A stretch of 64,000 nucleotides of DNA, taken from the NCBI GenBank assembly GCA_032622095.1, contig CP136061.1, positions 233,554,944 through 233,618,943 on the forward strand, given 5' to 3'. The translations under genes were made by a program, and so were the position numbers. Positions within the stretch are counted from its first letter, which is position 1. Each line of letters begins with the position of its first letter. The stretch comes from Siphonodentalium dalli. Taxonomy: Eukaryota; Mollusca; Scaphopoda; Gadilida; Siphonodentaliidae. The notes below the pieces were generated by a model that saw nothing but the letters and a program-made list of their open reading frames with translations, was not told where the DNA came from and did not search any database. Below are positions 33,765 through 45,700 of this stretch, in pieces.

Positions 33765-35990
33765 ATTTTTTTTGTCGCCGGTTGCCACGAAACTTACATA
33801 TAATCATCCCCATGATATGAAGAATCTAATGGCGTGGTTTAAATATGTCAAAAGTGGCGTCGTTCGAGTCAGGGATGCACGAAAGGGGAGAGGGGCACCA
33901 AAATTGATCAAACTAATTTTAGCGCCGATTTCCACCAAATTGATGTATATTCTTCCTCATGATACAAGGAATCTAATTGTTCGATTTAACAACGCCAAAT
34001 TGTTGTCGTTTGAGTGAGAGATTTGGGGGGTGGGGGGGGGGGGGTGGGCACTAAATTTGATAAGAATGGGTTTAATCGCCGATTGCCACCACACTTATAC
34101 AAAATCAACCCAATGGTATGAGGAGTCTAATAGTGTGACTTAAATCTGTCAAATGTGGCCTCATTCGAGTCAGGTGTGCACTGAAAGGGAGAGGGGCACC
34201 AAATTGATACACGTTCTTATCCATGATACGAGGAATCTAATCGTGTGATTTAAAGACGCCATGTTGGTGCTGTTTGTGTGAGAGATGGGGAGGGGATGGG
34301 CGGGCACCAAATAGAGATAAAAAAAATTGTTTAGTCGCCGATTAGCACCAAACTTATAAATAATCATCTCCATGATATCAGGAGTGTAAGTGTGTGGATT
34401 AAGGATGTCACACGTGGGGCCATTCGAGTCAGTGGTGTATAGAGGTGAGAGGGACAATAATGATATCAATATGTTTAGCGCCGATATCCACCAGATTGAT
34501 ACGTATTCTCCGTGATACGAGGAATCTTATCGTGCGGTTTAGATACACCAAATTGGTGCCCTCTGGGTGAGAGATATTGGGATCTTAAATTTGATACGAA
34601 TTTGTATACTCGCCAATTTTCACCAATTTTATATATATGCATCTCGTATCTCTAATGAGTCTATAGACTAAATCTCGAGTAGCTAAATTTGGGTGGTTAG
34701 AATATTCCAACGACTTGTATAGCATTATAAGCTACTTAAATATGCTATTTTTGCTACTTGACAAGTAGTTACAAGATGGATCGGGGATAGTTAAGCGATG
34801 TCTATTCGTGATTGGTTCTATAACTGCACGTGACAACCTATTCAAATGGCGGCTTCCCAGTCGAGTCGAGAAAAGGCGCAAGTACTGTTTCTGTCAATCC
34901 AGCTAGACTAAAATTTGAAAGGCGTAAAATGTATAACTTCTGTGTGACACTACCTTTGGGTAGTTAAAATAGCCCCAAGAGGTAGTTATTTCAACCACTG
35001 AAGGTAGTTATTTTAACTACCAAAGGTATTTAATTTTTTAGCTACCCGCCAGGTAGTAAAATTAACCTCCCAAGGTAGCGGGATGAATACGAACTACCAA
35101 AAGTAGTAAAAATTAACTACTTTTGGGGTTAATTTAGCAACTTTTTATTTAGTGTGTAGGTGTGTGGTTTAACGGTGACAAAAGTGGCGCCGCCTGAGTC
35201 CGAAATATGGACGGGAGGGTCACCAAAACTGATAAAAAAATATTTTTAGTACCAATTACCATTAACTTAATTCTGTCACCATTTGTCGAGGTTGTGAAAT
35301 TCGAATGCCATAAAACTCATTAGAACTCTGTAGAACTCTATAAAAAATTACGGGGGACCATCTATAGACGGAACCAAAGTGGTTTAACAGGGGTAACATT
35401 TTACGAAGAAGATAATGGTGCGGGTTATAATTTTCTAAAGTGACGCTGTTGGTATCAGGGGAAGAAAATGGGGAGGTCGGCAAAATTAAAAAGATATGGT
35501 GAAATAGTTTTGTCGCCGATTTCCACTAAACGCATACATAATCAACTCCGCGATATGGTGCTGTTCGAGTCAGCGTTGCAGGGGGCATCAACAATTGATT
35601 TAATAAACTATTTTTAGCGCAGATTTCCACTAAATTGATATATTATTCTTATCTATGATACGAGGAATTTAATCGTGTGATTTAAAGACGCCAAATTGCT
35701 GCCGTTTGGGTGAGAGATGGGGGTCATAATATTCTTAAATATATATGTCAAAAGTGGCGCCGTTAAATTCATGCATGAGGATGGCAGTTGCCCCAAAGCT
35801 GGTACAAATATATTTAGCACTAATTTCCACCAAATTCATACACGTTCTTCTCTAATGATACGATGAATTAAAATCACATTTGGTGTCGTTTGGGTTACGG
35901 ATGGTGGGAGGATATTCACTATCATTGATAAGATTGCTATTCGCCAATATCCACCTATAAGTTATATATAGTCACCAGGCCATCTCCATG
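33765..35990. repeat. Degenerate minisatellite, 130-150-bp units
   Basis: Roughly ten diverged units, each carrying a GTCGCCGATTTCCACCAAA-like block (for example near 33772, 33921, 34077, 34335, 34470, 34612, 35511, 35617, 35818, 35939), a TGATACGAGGAATCTAATCGTG-like block and a GTTTGGGTGAGAGAT-like block. G-runs occur at 34025-34050. Interrupted by a separate insertion at about 34664-35159. Confidence 0.8.
34664..35159. mobile_element. Short TIR insertion within the minisatellite
   Basis: The ends TAGACTAAATCTCGAGTAGC and, inverted, CTACACACTAAATAAAAAGT share ACTAAAT and AGT-GCTAAATT. The right half is built of AGGTAGTTATTTTAACTACC words. It interrupts a minisatellite unit. Class unknown. 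Confidence 0.55.
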
Positions 35991-36035
35991 TGATTTTAAG
36001 GAGTTTTGGGCGTTCAAATTTCACAATCTCGACAA

Positions 36036-37066
36036 ATGATGACCCAATTAAGTCACTTGAACAATTATATCTTCTCAACTGTCATATTTATATGGGGATG
36101 GCGATCAAGGCATTTACATAATGGGCTAGCAACATGAGATACATAGAAGACGCATTAAAAGTATATTTATCATTCTATTTAAGATATACATATATTCTTG
36201 CGAACTGAGAGACCTCGAACCGTCGGAGGATTGCATATATATTATAACACAATTGAGTCTGTTCCATTCAATACAGTTTCCACAAAACAGTTACAATTTG
36301 TCAAGAGATATGGAAATGTATCGAAGGCCTGTTCAAAAATAGTGGTCACAGTGTGCAGTCAAATATATTTTCTTCTGATATAAAAGATAACGCAGTCAAT
36401 AGCACATGACTTTTCAGGATCCTCCAATACTGACATCTGACAAGAGTATATCTGCTCGTTACAGCGGAATTTTTAGAACAGACTCATCGACTGACATAAA
36501 CAACTCAAAATCTCGCTCTGTGTCTGGCACGTGTAGCTGACCATACATGCGCAGCAACATTTCTTTTAAACTGAGAATATTTAGCCAATATATAGCACCA
36601 TGAACATAGGAGCACCAGGAAATTTCTTTAAAACATCTGTATCTTCATGGAGGTATGGTAGCCAGGTGTCCTCAAGATCTTAGTCCAACCCACTAGATTG
36701 ATTGATACATCTCTATATGTAAAATCCAATTGTCGTCTTTTATTTTTGCGAACAAATGTGTTTATGATGTTCATGTATCATATTATAATGTCTGAAGTAT
36801 ATATACGCAGTTGTAAATAAATAAATACTTCATTATTGGTGGAACGGATTAATCGCGATAAACAAAATGACAATAGACAAGATAAGCCACTACTTATATC
36901 CTTTGACTGTGTAAGAATCGTGTTTTGTGATGCTATTTGAATATACAATTTATGAGAATACGTATAACACTTTGAGCAAGAGTATTCTCTATTCCCAACA
37001 AATATTCACAGCATGCAGAGGGTTTCACATCACTTTAACCTGGGCAACGCCGGGTAACCCTGCTAG
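36036..37066 (+). mobile_element. Repeat R3, copy 1, ending in a Helitron-like 3' terminus
   Basis: It matches 53937-54100 plus 55101-55950. Its right end is ACCTGG-GCAACG-CCGGGT, AACCCTG, CTAG, then T (37038-37067): a 6-bp stem hairpin and CTAG as in Helitron 3' ends. The TC start is not located, so the left limit is only the limit of the shared sequence. The other R3 copies have lost this end. No coding region. Confidence 0.6.
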
Positions 37067-37574
37067 TAGATATATACTTCCAGTTGCCGCGTTGACTCGG
37101 ATTCAATCTAGTTTATCCTATATTTATTTACCAGTTTTTTTTTGGGGGGGGGGGGGGGGCAAAAGTTGACCTGAATGGGAAAAACAATTGCACAGATGGT
37201 TGGGGTTGGTGGTCATTGAGGCAGGGGAAATTACTAGTTTCGACCCTGTGTCCATGTTTTATCACGACCTTCTCCTGCATACACTTTAATATATAAGTGT
37301 GAACTATCCTAGTTCTATGATAGCTTAAATTTCACATGACATAACGCGGGTTCAAACTGAGGTCGCAAATCATCTGAGTCATATCTTCAAATTAAAGTCG
37401 CGATTCATTTAGTCACGGAGAAATGTGCTCTAATTGCACAATCTCACAATGTGAGTTGTGGTACATCAATGTTCGCAGCCGCTTGATGACGCTGGAGGCG
37501 ACAGAATCATGGACCATTGGCGTTCTAGACATACTCCTTATCCTCAGAGTTCATGAACATCAGGAAATTACGGC
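37067..37574. other. No gene seen; long G-run
   Basis: A run of 18 G at about 37142-37160 follows a T-run. The rest is unremarkable. Confidence 0.5.
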
Positions 37575-37575
37575 G

Positions 37576-37836
37576 TGTTAAATCCTTTTGATTCACACTC
37601 GCCACACAGTCCTCTGCAATCATCGTTGATAACAGGCTTCTTAGAGATTATATGGATTTCAATTCCAGGAGATTGCCTTCTGGCGTACATGTTTCATTAT
37701 GACTCGGTGCGAATTCCCGGCTCTGTTGGATTAACTCTGTCAGACGGAATTAACGACTGGACTGCACTGAGACAAATGTGTGCCTGGACTCTTTTTTATG
37801 GATATTTTCAATCGGAAGAAGACACGCCTGTGTGAA
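37576..37836 (+). CDS. Unassigned ORF, 86 codons, possible OTU-like Cys box
   Basis: The frame contains SIPGDCLLAYMFHYDSV and later WTALRQMCAWTLF. The order 'G-D-C-L + about 30 residues + L-R-x-x-x-x' weakly recalls the catalytic Cys box of OTU-type cysteine proteases (DGxCLF...LR). The catalytic His region is not present in this exon and no splice signal is convincing. It may be chance. Confidence 0.2.
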
Positions 37837-38019
37837 GCCAGCGCACGCGTGGCCAGATGTGGAAGGTCAAGCTCGGGGCACCTTTCACTATAGTTGACCA
37901 CACTCCAACATATATTTGTATTTGCCCACATATTACCTATATACCCTATATATAATATCATGGACAATAAGGTTTTTTTCAGCACACACAATCAAATTCT
38001 CGATTTGATTGTGAGGACC

Positions 38020-38338
38020 TCATTCTGCTTTGGCCTCGTCTTCTCCGGAAAGTTTTTTTATTATCAAATTTCTACAGAAACTTCTTCACATAGATTCTAT
38101 TTCTGTTTTAGTTTAGTTTCTCTGTATCCCCGAATTGGCACACTACACATTGCATAATCGAGGTTCCCAATGGTTTTACATCACAATATTCACCATTTGG
38201 GAACTTCAATCTGAGTCTATGTCTGAAACAGCATACGAGGCCATGCAGAATGAGGTCCCCATAGGGTGAATTTGGTGATACTAGCCCGCTACGCGAGATA
38301 GCGACACTAAACTTCACCATCTGGTTACCTCATTCTGC
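38020..38338. repeat. Paired hairpin repeat, copy 2
   Basis: Matches 2382-2689. The hairpin 38245-38338 has arms GCAGAATGAGGT and ACCTCATTCTGC. The shared stretch before it has TAGAAACTTCTTCACATAGA and CACCATTTGGGAACTTC. The left hairpin of the pair is mostly lost (only CCTCATTCTGC near 38029). Confidence 0.75.
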
Positions 38339-38529
38339 AAATGAGGCACACTATACTCAAGCTTGATCAGAAAGAGGAAATGCAGACAAACACGTGGCTA
38401 TAGATTTGGCCAGGCTTCGAACACGCGATCCGCATATCATTATCAGATATAGATTCTTAATTGCGGATATTATTTACCATTTATCCATCACCTTTGTCGT
38501 CTACTATACAGATAAAGGCTGCAAAATAA

Positions 38530-39025
38530 ACCATGTCTTTATTTTAGCACGTGCTAAAATAGCTTTATTTTAGCACGTGCTAAAATAAAGCAAGAACGGC
38601 TTCAGCTATCACAATAAAGTCACATGCTCAGAACTTCAACCAAAAAACTTGCAATTGATTTTAATTGTTTCCTAAAGAATTCCCCATTAATTTCTTGTCC
38701 CATTTAAACAATTTAATAGACGTTAACTACTTTTAAACTTTGGCGATGGATAAAAACAATACCCATAAAGTTTGACGAGATACTAGGTTTATTTCGCTCG
38801 TATGAATCAGCAAATGGAGAACCTCGCTAAAGCTCGGCCCCCATTTGCTGAATCATACTCGCGAAAATAAACCTTATATCTCGTCAAACTATATGGATAT
38901 TCTATATTTATCCACCGCTCACTACGTCTATTGACCACATAAAGCTGCCTAATAAACGTTACGTTTATTACGTCAATGTAGCTTTATTAGGACAACGTAG
39001 CTTTATTAGGTTAGTACTACTTTTA
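38530..39025. repeat. Cluster of hairpins
   Basis: A palindrome TTTTAGCACGTGCTAAAA occurs twice (38546-38582). A large hairpin has arms about 38742-38816 and 38841-38924, with TTTGACGAGATA and GAATCAGCAAATGG in the left arm and a 24-nt loop containing GCTAAAGCTCGGC. AGCTTTATTAGG direct repeats follow at about 38980-39012. No gene. Confidence 0.75.
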
Positions 39026-39385
39026 TGACGTAATTTGATATACAATTTGCGCAGGTAACTAGGGACGTCAACCGGCCTTAATGACGTCATTGTGATTTCA
39101 GAACGTTTTTATCGTGTCTAATTCACTAAAATAATTCGTAAAATGATATATGTTTTAGCTCTAAAACATCTATAAATCCTCAGAACAAGGTCTGCTTATA
39201 ATAAATGTAAAAATGCCAACGAACTATTTCGCTCTGAGCTGCACTCCGGTTTTCCCACGTCATGAATGCTAATTGGTTTGCTTGACCTAATAAATGTAAT
39301 GGCGTCATCGAAGTAACGAATGTAAAACTGAGGAAAATGACAGATTTACCTCACAAACGGCAAGTTCTGTGCGATGGATAAATAA

Positions 39386-39690
39386 AATATGTAGCTAATG
39401 TCTTCGCTTAAACTGTTTATGTCCGCTCGGGGGATTTGGCATCTATTGGATTCGGCAGAGCTCGCCCAATAGATGCTCAAATCCCCATCATGGACATAAA
39501 CAATTTACGCGACGACACTAGCTACATATTCTATATGTATAGATACTTAATTGTGTACCATATACGCCCATCGAGCCCACCATTACGTCATATAAATGTT
39601 AATACTGAACTGACCACGGCACACCAGGATGATTATATTGACGAAATACGGAGATATTTAGAAATGAAACACAAAATAAAAAAAATTTAA
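39386..39690 (+). repeat. Hairpin with ORF in and after its right arm
   Basis: Arms 39386-39458 and 39465-39533 share TATGTAGCTA, TAAACTGTTTATGTCC and CATCTATTGG, with small mismatches. An 84-codon ORF (39436-39690) starts in the hairpin and continues as MDINNLRDDTSYIFYMYRYL and beyond. It has no known domain and I do not call it a gene. Confidence 0.6.
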
Positions 39691-40067
39691 ATAGCGATTC
39701 TTTTAAGAAGCGTTTTTTTCCAAATAAACTTAATTTGATTAAATAATGGAGAACTGAAAACAAAAAAATAATAATAATGTAAAGATTTTTTTCCAGTGCC
39801 CTGGATTGTAGATAGTCGACTATACTTTCTGCACGCCGTCGCCCATTCCAAAACATTTAGCAGCGTGGTATTTTGTTTTTTTTATATTTAAGGATGGACT
39901 ATGATCAATTGAATGTGTTATCATGCGAATGTCACGCTCCCTTGCATGTCCGTAATGTTTCAGTGGATATTATCTCACCAACGACTGCCATGTGATGTAG
40001 ATACAAGTTAGTCAACTACTTTCTCCACAATAAAGTTCCCCACAGATATCAAACATCTAACAGCGCG

Positions 40068-40531
40068 ACCACTCGCCACAAGTATCTGCAGACAATCGAA
40101 TACGCTGCCCAGATGGCGATTCTATTCACTTACTCTGTGATAACACGGACCCCCGTTTCATTACATATCAAATTGTCTTTCTTATTGATATTGATTGCTT
40201 TAGAAGAGTCGAGGATGATTCGATTGTCCCCGAACGTCCTGTGTATCGAGGATGTATGCCAGAACTAATGGATAAACGACGGCGACATCGAATATATTTG
40301 TTGTGGTACGCTCCTTTGTTTCTCGAGCCTAATCACATTTCGCGGAAGGATATATTACATTACTCCCTCTTTCGGAATGTATTGGAGAATACCTATGGGA
40401 GGTCAAGCAGTCGTTATTCATCGAATTATAAGGCTGCATTACCACAGATGTTTGAGGTCATAGCTTTTCTGGCTCTAACCTCATTATACAGCGAGTGTAT
40501 TTCTAGGTTGAAGTGGGATGATCTCGGATGA
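40068..40531 (+). CDS. Unassigned open frame, about 154 codons
   Basis: Open from a stop just before 40068 to TGA at 40531, the longest unexplained frame in the window. It has no ATG for the first 60 codons. An acceptor (tatctgcag) at about 40092 gives an in-frame exon start. Segments include HLLCDNTDPRFITYQIVFLI, VPERPVYRGCMPELMDKRRR and LTSLYSECISRLKWDDLG. I recognise no family. A frame this long is only borderline surprising in 64 kb of AT-rich DNA. Confidence 0.3.
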
Positions 40532-40566
40532 GCGTGTAATCTAGTACGTATCAGCTATGATGTATA

Positions 40567-41172
40567 GGGCCCTGCGAATCGGGCATTTTCATTTCGAATC
40601 GAATCTCGTATCGAATTAGCCAAGGGATTCCGAATCGAATCGAATCTCGAATCGAATCATGCATCAGTGGTATCAAGAGTGAAGATATAGATATCACTGG
40701 ACTGAGTGGCCGTACCGGTATCAATTTGATCACTTGTATGGTACGACGATAAGTTATCGTCGGTATATAATGTAAATATAATCCATACATGGATCAAATT
40801 CGCATTTAACCAATTAAGTGCGAATTTGTTGTGTCCATCTCTGCTATAAAATAATGAAACAACATCTTAGGCAATAATGAAGTCAGTAAGCAATCACAAA
40901 GTTTGACATATATGAACTATTGCATTAGTCGTGCAATGCTTCTGTGGTCTATAATTAAGTATAGCTCAGTCAAACAGTGTTCGTGTGTGTGTTTGTGGTC
41001 TTTCATTGGTATCATAATCTATCGTCGCGAAAAAGCAAAGTATCCGTTGAGAATGCAACTGGTGCCAATGGTTCGATGCAATTCGAATCAGGACAGCCGA
41101 TTTCACATAGAATCGAATCAGACGAAAGATTTCGAATCGCATGGAATCGAATCGATTAGCAGGGCTCTACTA
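40567..41172. mobile_element. TIR element with CGAATCGAAT subterminal repeats
   Basis: The left end TAGGGCCCTGCGAATCG and right end CGATTAGCAGGGCTCTA are inverted with two mismatches. CGAATCGAATC words crowd both ends. The TAG-G/A-GCCCTGC start is typical of hAT, but no 8-bp duplication is visible. Confidence 0.72.
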
Positions 41173-42030
41173 GGATATGGTTAGAGGGTCTCATCTTCTT
41201 GGGTTTTAACTTTCCAACTGCTACATCCAGCGTTCCAATTGATGAAAATATCCAACCTGATACCCCTTAAGGTTGGAAAATATCAAACTGGTGGTCATAC
41301 AAGACCAAAAGTTTTACCAATAGTAAAACATATAAAGTAATGATAACAATTTCAAGCTATATGTGGTGTAAAATTTCAACTAATGTTGTGCCAGTCATGA
41401 AATTTCCAACCGTTAAACGTTTTTACCAAAGTTGGGGATAGACACCCGCCTGTCCCTGATATGCATTCCTGAGAACTATTCGGGGAGCAATGTATTGCTT
41501 CGATACGGCCTTTCATAAAACATGAAACACATTTAATTTTGAGGTAATCTATTTGGTTGAGGTTTGAAGTCATGTGTTGTGCTACCATCTCGCGGTGGTT
41601 CTCCGGCGAACTCGCTGAAATAACTGTTTATGTCAAAAGTATACCATGCATACATAGCGAAAGTAACAGTTGATGGGGGAGATATCATTGTAGCTCCAAA
41701 GTAACAGTCGAGTGTGAAGTGTATATAAATAGGGCCAAAAAAATTCGTTTCAGAAAAATGACGACGATCGGTATTACTGAATAAGGCAGTGCATGCATTT
41801 AATCGAGCGCAGTAAGATTTTCGCTTTTCGCGATCTACCAGATTATGCACAGCATTCATGTACAATAATATTTTAGTAATTGGCCAATTGAGGATAGAAA
41901 CTGTTGTCGAATGCTTGGTGAGTGATTGATGTATGACAAAACATAACTAATTGACTGAGTGTATGTGTCTTAAATGAAGTTTTTGGCATACATACCAACG
42001 AAATTTATGCACTATTCGTTGCGACGTTAT
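41173..42030. other. No gene seen
   Basis: A 110-codon minus ORF (41865-41533) and a 70-codon minus ORF (41588-41376) overlap and have no domain. No repeats of note. Confidence 0.45.
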
Positions 42031-42032
42031 AT

Positions 42033-42880
42033 CACACACAGAAATTTTGGTTCCACGGGGAACCAAAAACTGGTTCCATAGTTTGTCCCAGAAGGGGAAC
42101 CAAACGAAGAATCAAACATATATGTTTTCGTTCTTTGCGAAGAAACAAAACAAATACTTGTTTCTATGTTTGTCCTGAAGAACCAATGTCAACTATTTCG
42201 GTTCGCAATCTGGTTGCGATGATAGAACCAGAACCAAATAGTTCCTTTGGGTTCCCCATTTTGTTCATTAAATGCCTAATGGGAAACAATTGTGAGTGCA
42301 TGCTTGTGGATACAATGCCCCGCGTAACACTATGTGCAGGTTATAAGCACGTTTGGGGTGCCTTTGTTTCTGAAAGTTCTATTATTATTAAATACGTTAT
42401 ATACCGTTTAAAATTGATACCACACGATGTTGGTTCACCGAATAAACCCCGAAAATATTCTGATGTCTGAAGAAAATATCGAATTATATTAATACAGTTA
42501 TTATTCCATACTTGTTCCCCTGTTTGTGATATGAGCATTAGAGTTAACCCCCCCCCCCCCCCGCCAGCAATCAAATGGTCAGAGTCTGTGCATATATATT
42601 AATCGAAGCAGGCTATATACATGTGTACATTGGTATTTCAAAGGATTTCCGTTTGATTTAGTCTTGTGTATATCACCTTAATCCCAAACGCGTTGACATA
42701 TTGTTATATTTTAGACGATAGGACATTTAAGCTATAATTATAGGCCTGTTCTCACATAAACCTTGAATTATGTGGTTCTTTGATGAACCAAATTTAGGAT
42801 TTGGTTCCTGATGGAACCAAATCAGTATTGGTATTTGGTTCCCTCGGGAACCACATTGGGAGCTGTTTTCTTAGCGTGTA
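42033..42880. mobile_element. TIR element rich in GGTTCC/GGAACC
   Basis: The ends carry CACACACAGAAA and, inverted, ACACGCTAAGAAAA, with many TTTGGTTCC and GGAACCAAA words in the first and last 150 bp that fold on each other. A C-run lies at 42548-42562. The 111-codon ORF inside is not supported. Confidence 0.5.
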
Positions 42881-43271
42881 TAGGACAACATAGCTACATG
42901 TAGAACGTGGGCATCTTTTGGTGAGAACGTGCGCATGAACCTCTCTAATCATTGATTACATTTTATGGCAGATATAACTATGGTGTATGTCGAAAACGAA
43001 AGTAACCGTGGATCACACGAGGAACCATTGGTTGCGGAAGTAACCATCCATTACGGATACAAACGTGGCTGTCTGGTGCATTATTGTATAGGAATCACTG
43101 AACTAAATGGTTTCCCATAGACGTTGTATAACGTTTCAGCCAATGTATCATTGAATTGAAACCTGCAGGCCACTCCATTGATACTTATCCATGCAGCTTG
43201 ATTGACACCAGCTGATCACGAAAATGTAAGAAAAATCATAGGTCATGTGTTTACTTCTTAAAATAAAACCC
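42881..43271. other. No gene seen
   Basis: Ordinary intergenic sequence up to the left TIR of the Harbinger-like element. Confidence 0.5.
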
Positions 43272-43321
43272 CAAGGGTGCTATTCACCAAGCGAGACTAT
43301 TTTATAAACCAGGTAGTTTAT

Positions 43322-43522
43322 ATGGTAGCGGCTGAACGCAAAGGTATCTTTGCTTTAGCGCAAACGACACACGCTGTCGATGGTGTGATTGATCCAATCT
43401 ATCAGATTTGTCACCTGTCAATTGACGCCGTCTTACGACTAATTCACGAACACTCACCGGCCACAATCGGCATGTATAGCGGTATAATTTTTGGGTATAA
43501 TTGTGTGGAGACTCATGCTTGA
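43322..43522 (+). CDS. Left-end ORF of the Harbinger-like element, copy 1
   Basis: 66 codons from ATG, starting MVAAERKGIFALAQTTHAVD. The frame is open leftwards through the TIR. The copy at 45962 differs at three bases before the ends diverge, all silent in this frame (CGA/CGG, CAC/CAT, ATC/ATA) and all changing in the opposite 75-codon frame, so this is the better frame. No domain is recognised. By position and orientation it could be the first exon of a lost transposase. Confidence 0.5.
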   Translation: MVAAERKGIFALAQTTHAVDGVIDPIYQICHLSIDAVLRLIHEHSPATIGMYSGIIFGYNCVETHA

Positions 43523-43609
43523 GTTTCATGCAGAATGAGTTTCAATGATATTAATGAGGTTTTTTTTAATTAGAACAGTGTGAAAATGAAGAGCCAAGAA
43601 TATAACGTC

Positions 43610-43782
43610 TCAGAAGAATTTTGTTTGTGTTTTGGTTCTGTTTGGATATTTCCCTGCTATTTCCAAATAAATTTCTTTCCATGCATCATTTTTCCGGCGC
43701 TGGTGAATGGTGCCGGTTTCTTTGTTCTTTAATATTTTGATTCTTCTCTCCAAAATGCCCAAAAAAGTGTTACGCTCGTCGG
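43610..43782 (-). pseudogene. Myb/SANT-like domain, 3' part, copy 1 (split by T3)
   Basis: The minus-strand frame reads DERNTFLGILERRIKILKNK, then HQRRKNDAWKEIYLEIAGKY and PNRT, ending at TGA. This is the pattern of the Myb/SANT-like DNA-binding domain that accompanies Harbinger transposases and occurs in NAIF1- and MSANTD-type proteins: F-x3-L, K-x3-AW-x-x-I, then RT. The stop falls where the family has its last conserved Trp. The 5' part is on the other side of T3 at 45661-45700. Confidence 0.65.
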
Positions 43783-45660
43783 CAGTGGGGGGGGGGGGGG
43801 GTCTGGAAAACAATTGCACATATATAGGGCCCAAAAAGTTTTTTTCCGACCCCGAGGGACCCACCACCCCATTTGTGCAAATTTGTTCCTCCAAATGTTA
43901 GGGACCCACCCCCTTTTTCATGCTTTTATAAAAAATTCAGAGTTTTTTAGCCGTTCTTCAATAACTGTGTTAACTGCCTTTCAATCCCATTCCACTATCC
44001 TTTTTTGGTGCAAAGTGTGTAAAATTAAGACTCAAGCAATAACATCCTTAATCGGTAAAGCACAGGTCAGAAAAAACGAAAAATAAACTGTGTTTTCTGG
44101 TGTTTCCAGTATCTAACAACAATAATAAAGCGATGTGTATATAGGTACACTGTATGTCACAAATTGCCCTAGACCGCATTATAGCCTTAATATATCGAGC
44201 GTGTTTAGTCTGACAGAGAACACTGGCCAGTGTAAATAGTAGTAAACAGGTCAGGGGTTCTACAATTATTTGTGCATGATCAAAGAACTCTTTAGTCTTA
44301 TTCACCAGGGTGGGTGAGTAGGGGAATTGTGTTGGTTAGGTATACACATAGATATATGGTTATTATACCCCCGATATTAGTCGGCGGGTATATAGTTGAC
44401 GTCTCGAGCCGTCCGTGTGTCCGTCCGTACAAACATTTTGCATCATAACTCAAGAGTCGGTTGTCATATTTTGATGCTCTATGACATGTGACGGACCAGA
44501 AATGGGGAACGAATATGCATAATATCACGGATTGTGAGTACCAATGCCTACCAGAGTTATCCATGGGCCCTGTTTATGAAATTTAATCCGTACAAAGTTT
44601 TTGCCATATAAGTTGAAGTGTCGGTTGTCGAATTTTGAAGTGGTTTGGTATGGTGATAGACCTGAATGATACGGGAATGATGTGTGCAGATATTACTGCA
44701 TATCACAGGTTTTGCCTGTCGATGCATACCAGAGCTACCGACTTGGTTCCATCCGTAAACACATTTTGCATTATTATAACTCAACCATTTGTATGTATAT
44801 TGTGCACTAGAGTCTGCAGTATAGTCTCAGTCAGATTTTATTCTTGATTTTAGTTTGAACTTTGAAGACATTGAAGAATGTCATTTCTCAAAACATCTGA
44901 ATGCATCACATTATTTCAGTTCATATATTTGTAAGCGATAACAGTATACAATTAGTATTGTAGTTTAGTCTTGTTGAGCTGTATTTAAGCTTCAAGATGA
45001 AGTTCGTAAATTCAAGGAGAATAGCGTCACCTTCAGTTGGGATTGTCTGAACAATAAACAGTAATGGCCATTCATCATAACCAATTCAGTTTTATTTGGA
45101 TAAGTGCTGCAAATTAACATTACTTGCATGGAATCATTAAAAAGATGATAAATAACCAGAAGGAATGAAATTGATTGCATGCCAGAACAAGACAGTATTT
45201 CAGACATTAGAAATTTATGAGATACCCTTTTCAATTTCATGTTATGCAACAATCGGGTCAATGATATCTAGTCATCATTGAGTATTCACCATGTAGTATT
45301 TGTGATACAGTTTATTTTATTTTATTACTTTTATGCGGGTAATACAACTGGGTAATACATTATTTTTTTTGACTAAATTACGGTTTTCCACTGAGAAGTG
45401 GGACGGGATCCTGTGAAATCCAGAATGTTGCTAAATCTGAGGCTAAATAGTCACTATAGATGTCTATATAGCCATATGCCAACAAACATGATACTAACAT
45501 GGTTACAAACAACATTACATGGTCAGTACTTGTAAATTGTTTGAAAAAAAAACCCATTTTGGAAGAATAAATTACAAGCACGATTGTTTCGGCCTATGGA
45601 CCACCCACCCACACCGGCCCTATATACGGATTTTTTTTGTAGACCCCCTCATGTCGTCGG
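43776..45660 (+). mobile_element. T3 element nested in copy 1
   Basis: 43783-45653, 1871 bp. It starts CAGTGGGGGG...GTCTGG and ends TGTAGACCCCCTCATG. TCGTCGG flanks both sides (43776-43782 and 45654-45660). Same element as 26405-28061 in the other orientation. It contains long G-runs at the left and several degenerate local repeats. The ORFs at 43.8-45.6 kb belong to it and are not genes. Confidence 0.85.
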
Positions 45661-45700
45661 TGGTATATTTTGCCCCGCGTCCTTTTCCTCGGTTGCTCGT
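45661..45700 (-). pseudogene. Myb/SANT-like domain, 5' part, copy 1
   Basis: This is the N-terminal end of the Myb/SANT-like frame (SNRGKGRGAKYTTD), in frame with 43782-43610 once T3 and one TCGTCGG copy are ignored. The start codon seen in copy 2 is ACG here, so this copy is doubly broken. Confidence 0.6.

Noticed and set aside
33765-35990. Possible CRISPR-like or coding repeat array
   Set aside because: Units are long, diverged and without unique spacers; a degenerate minisatellite in a eukaryotic genome.
38542-38590. Repeated CACGTG E-box palindromes as a regulatory cluster
   Set aside because: They are the centres of two identical foldback palindromes and have no nearby gene start.
41533-41865. 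110-codon minus ORF
   Set aside because: No domain, no ATG context or splice evidence, length compatible with chance.
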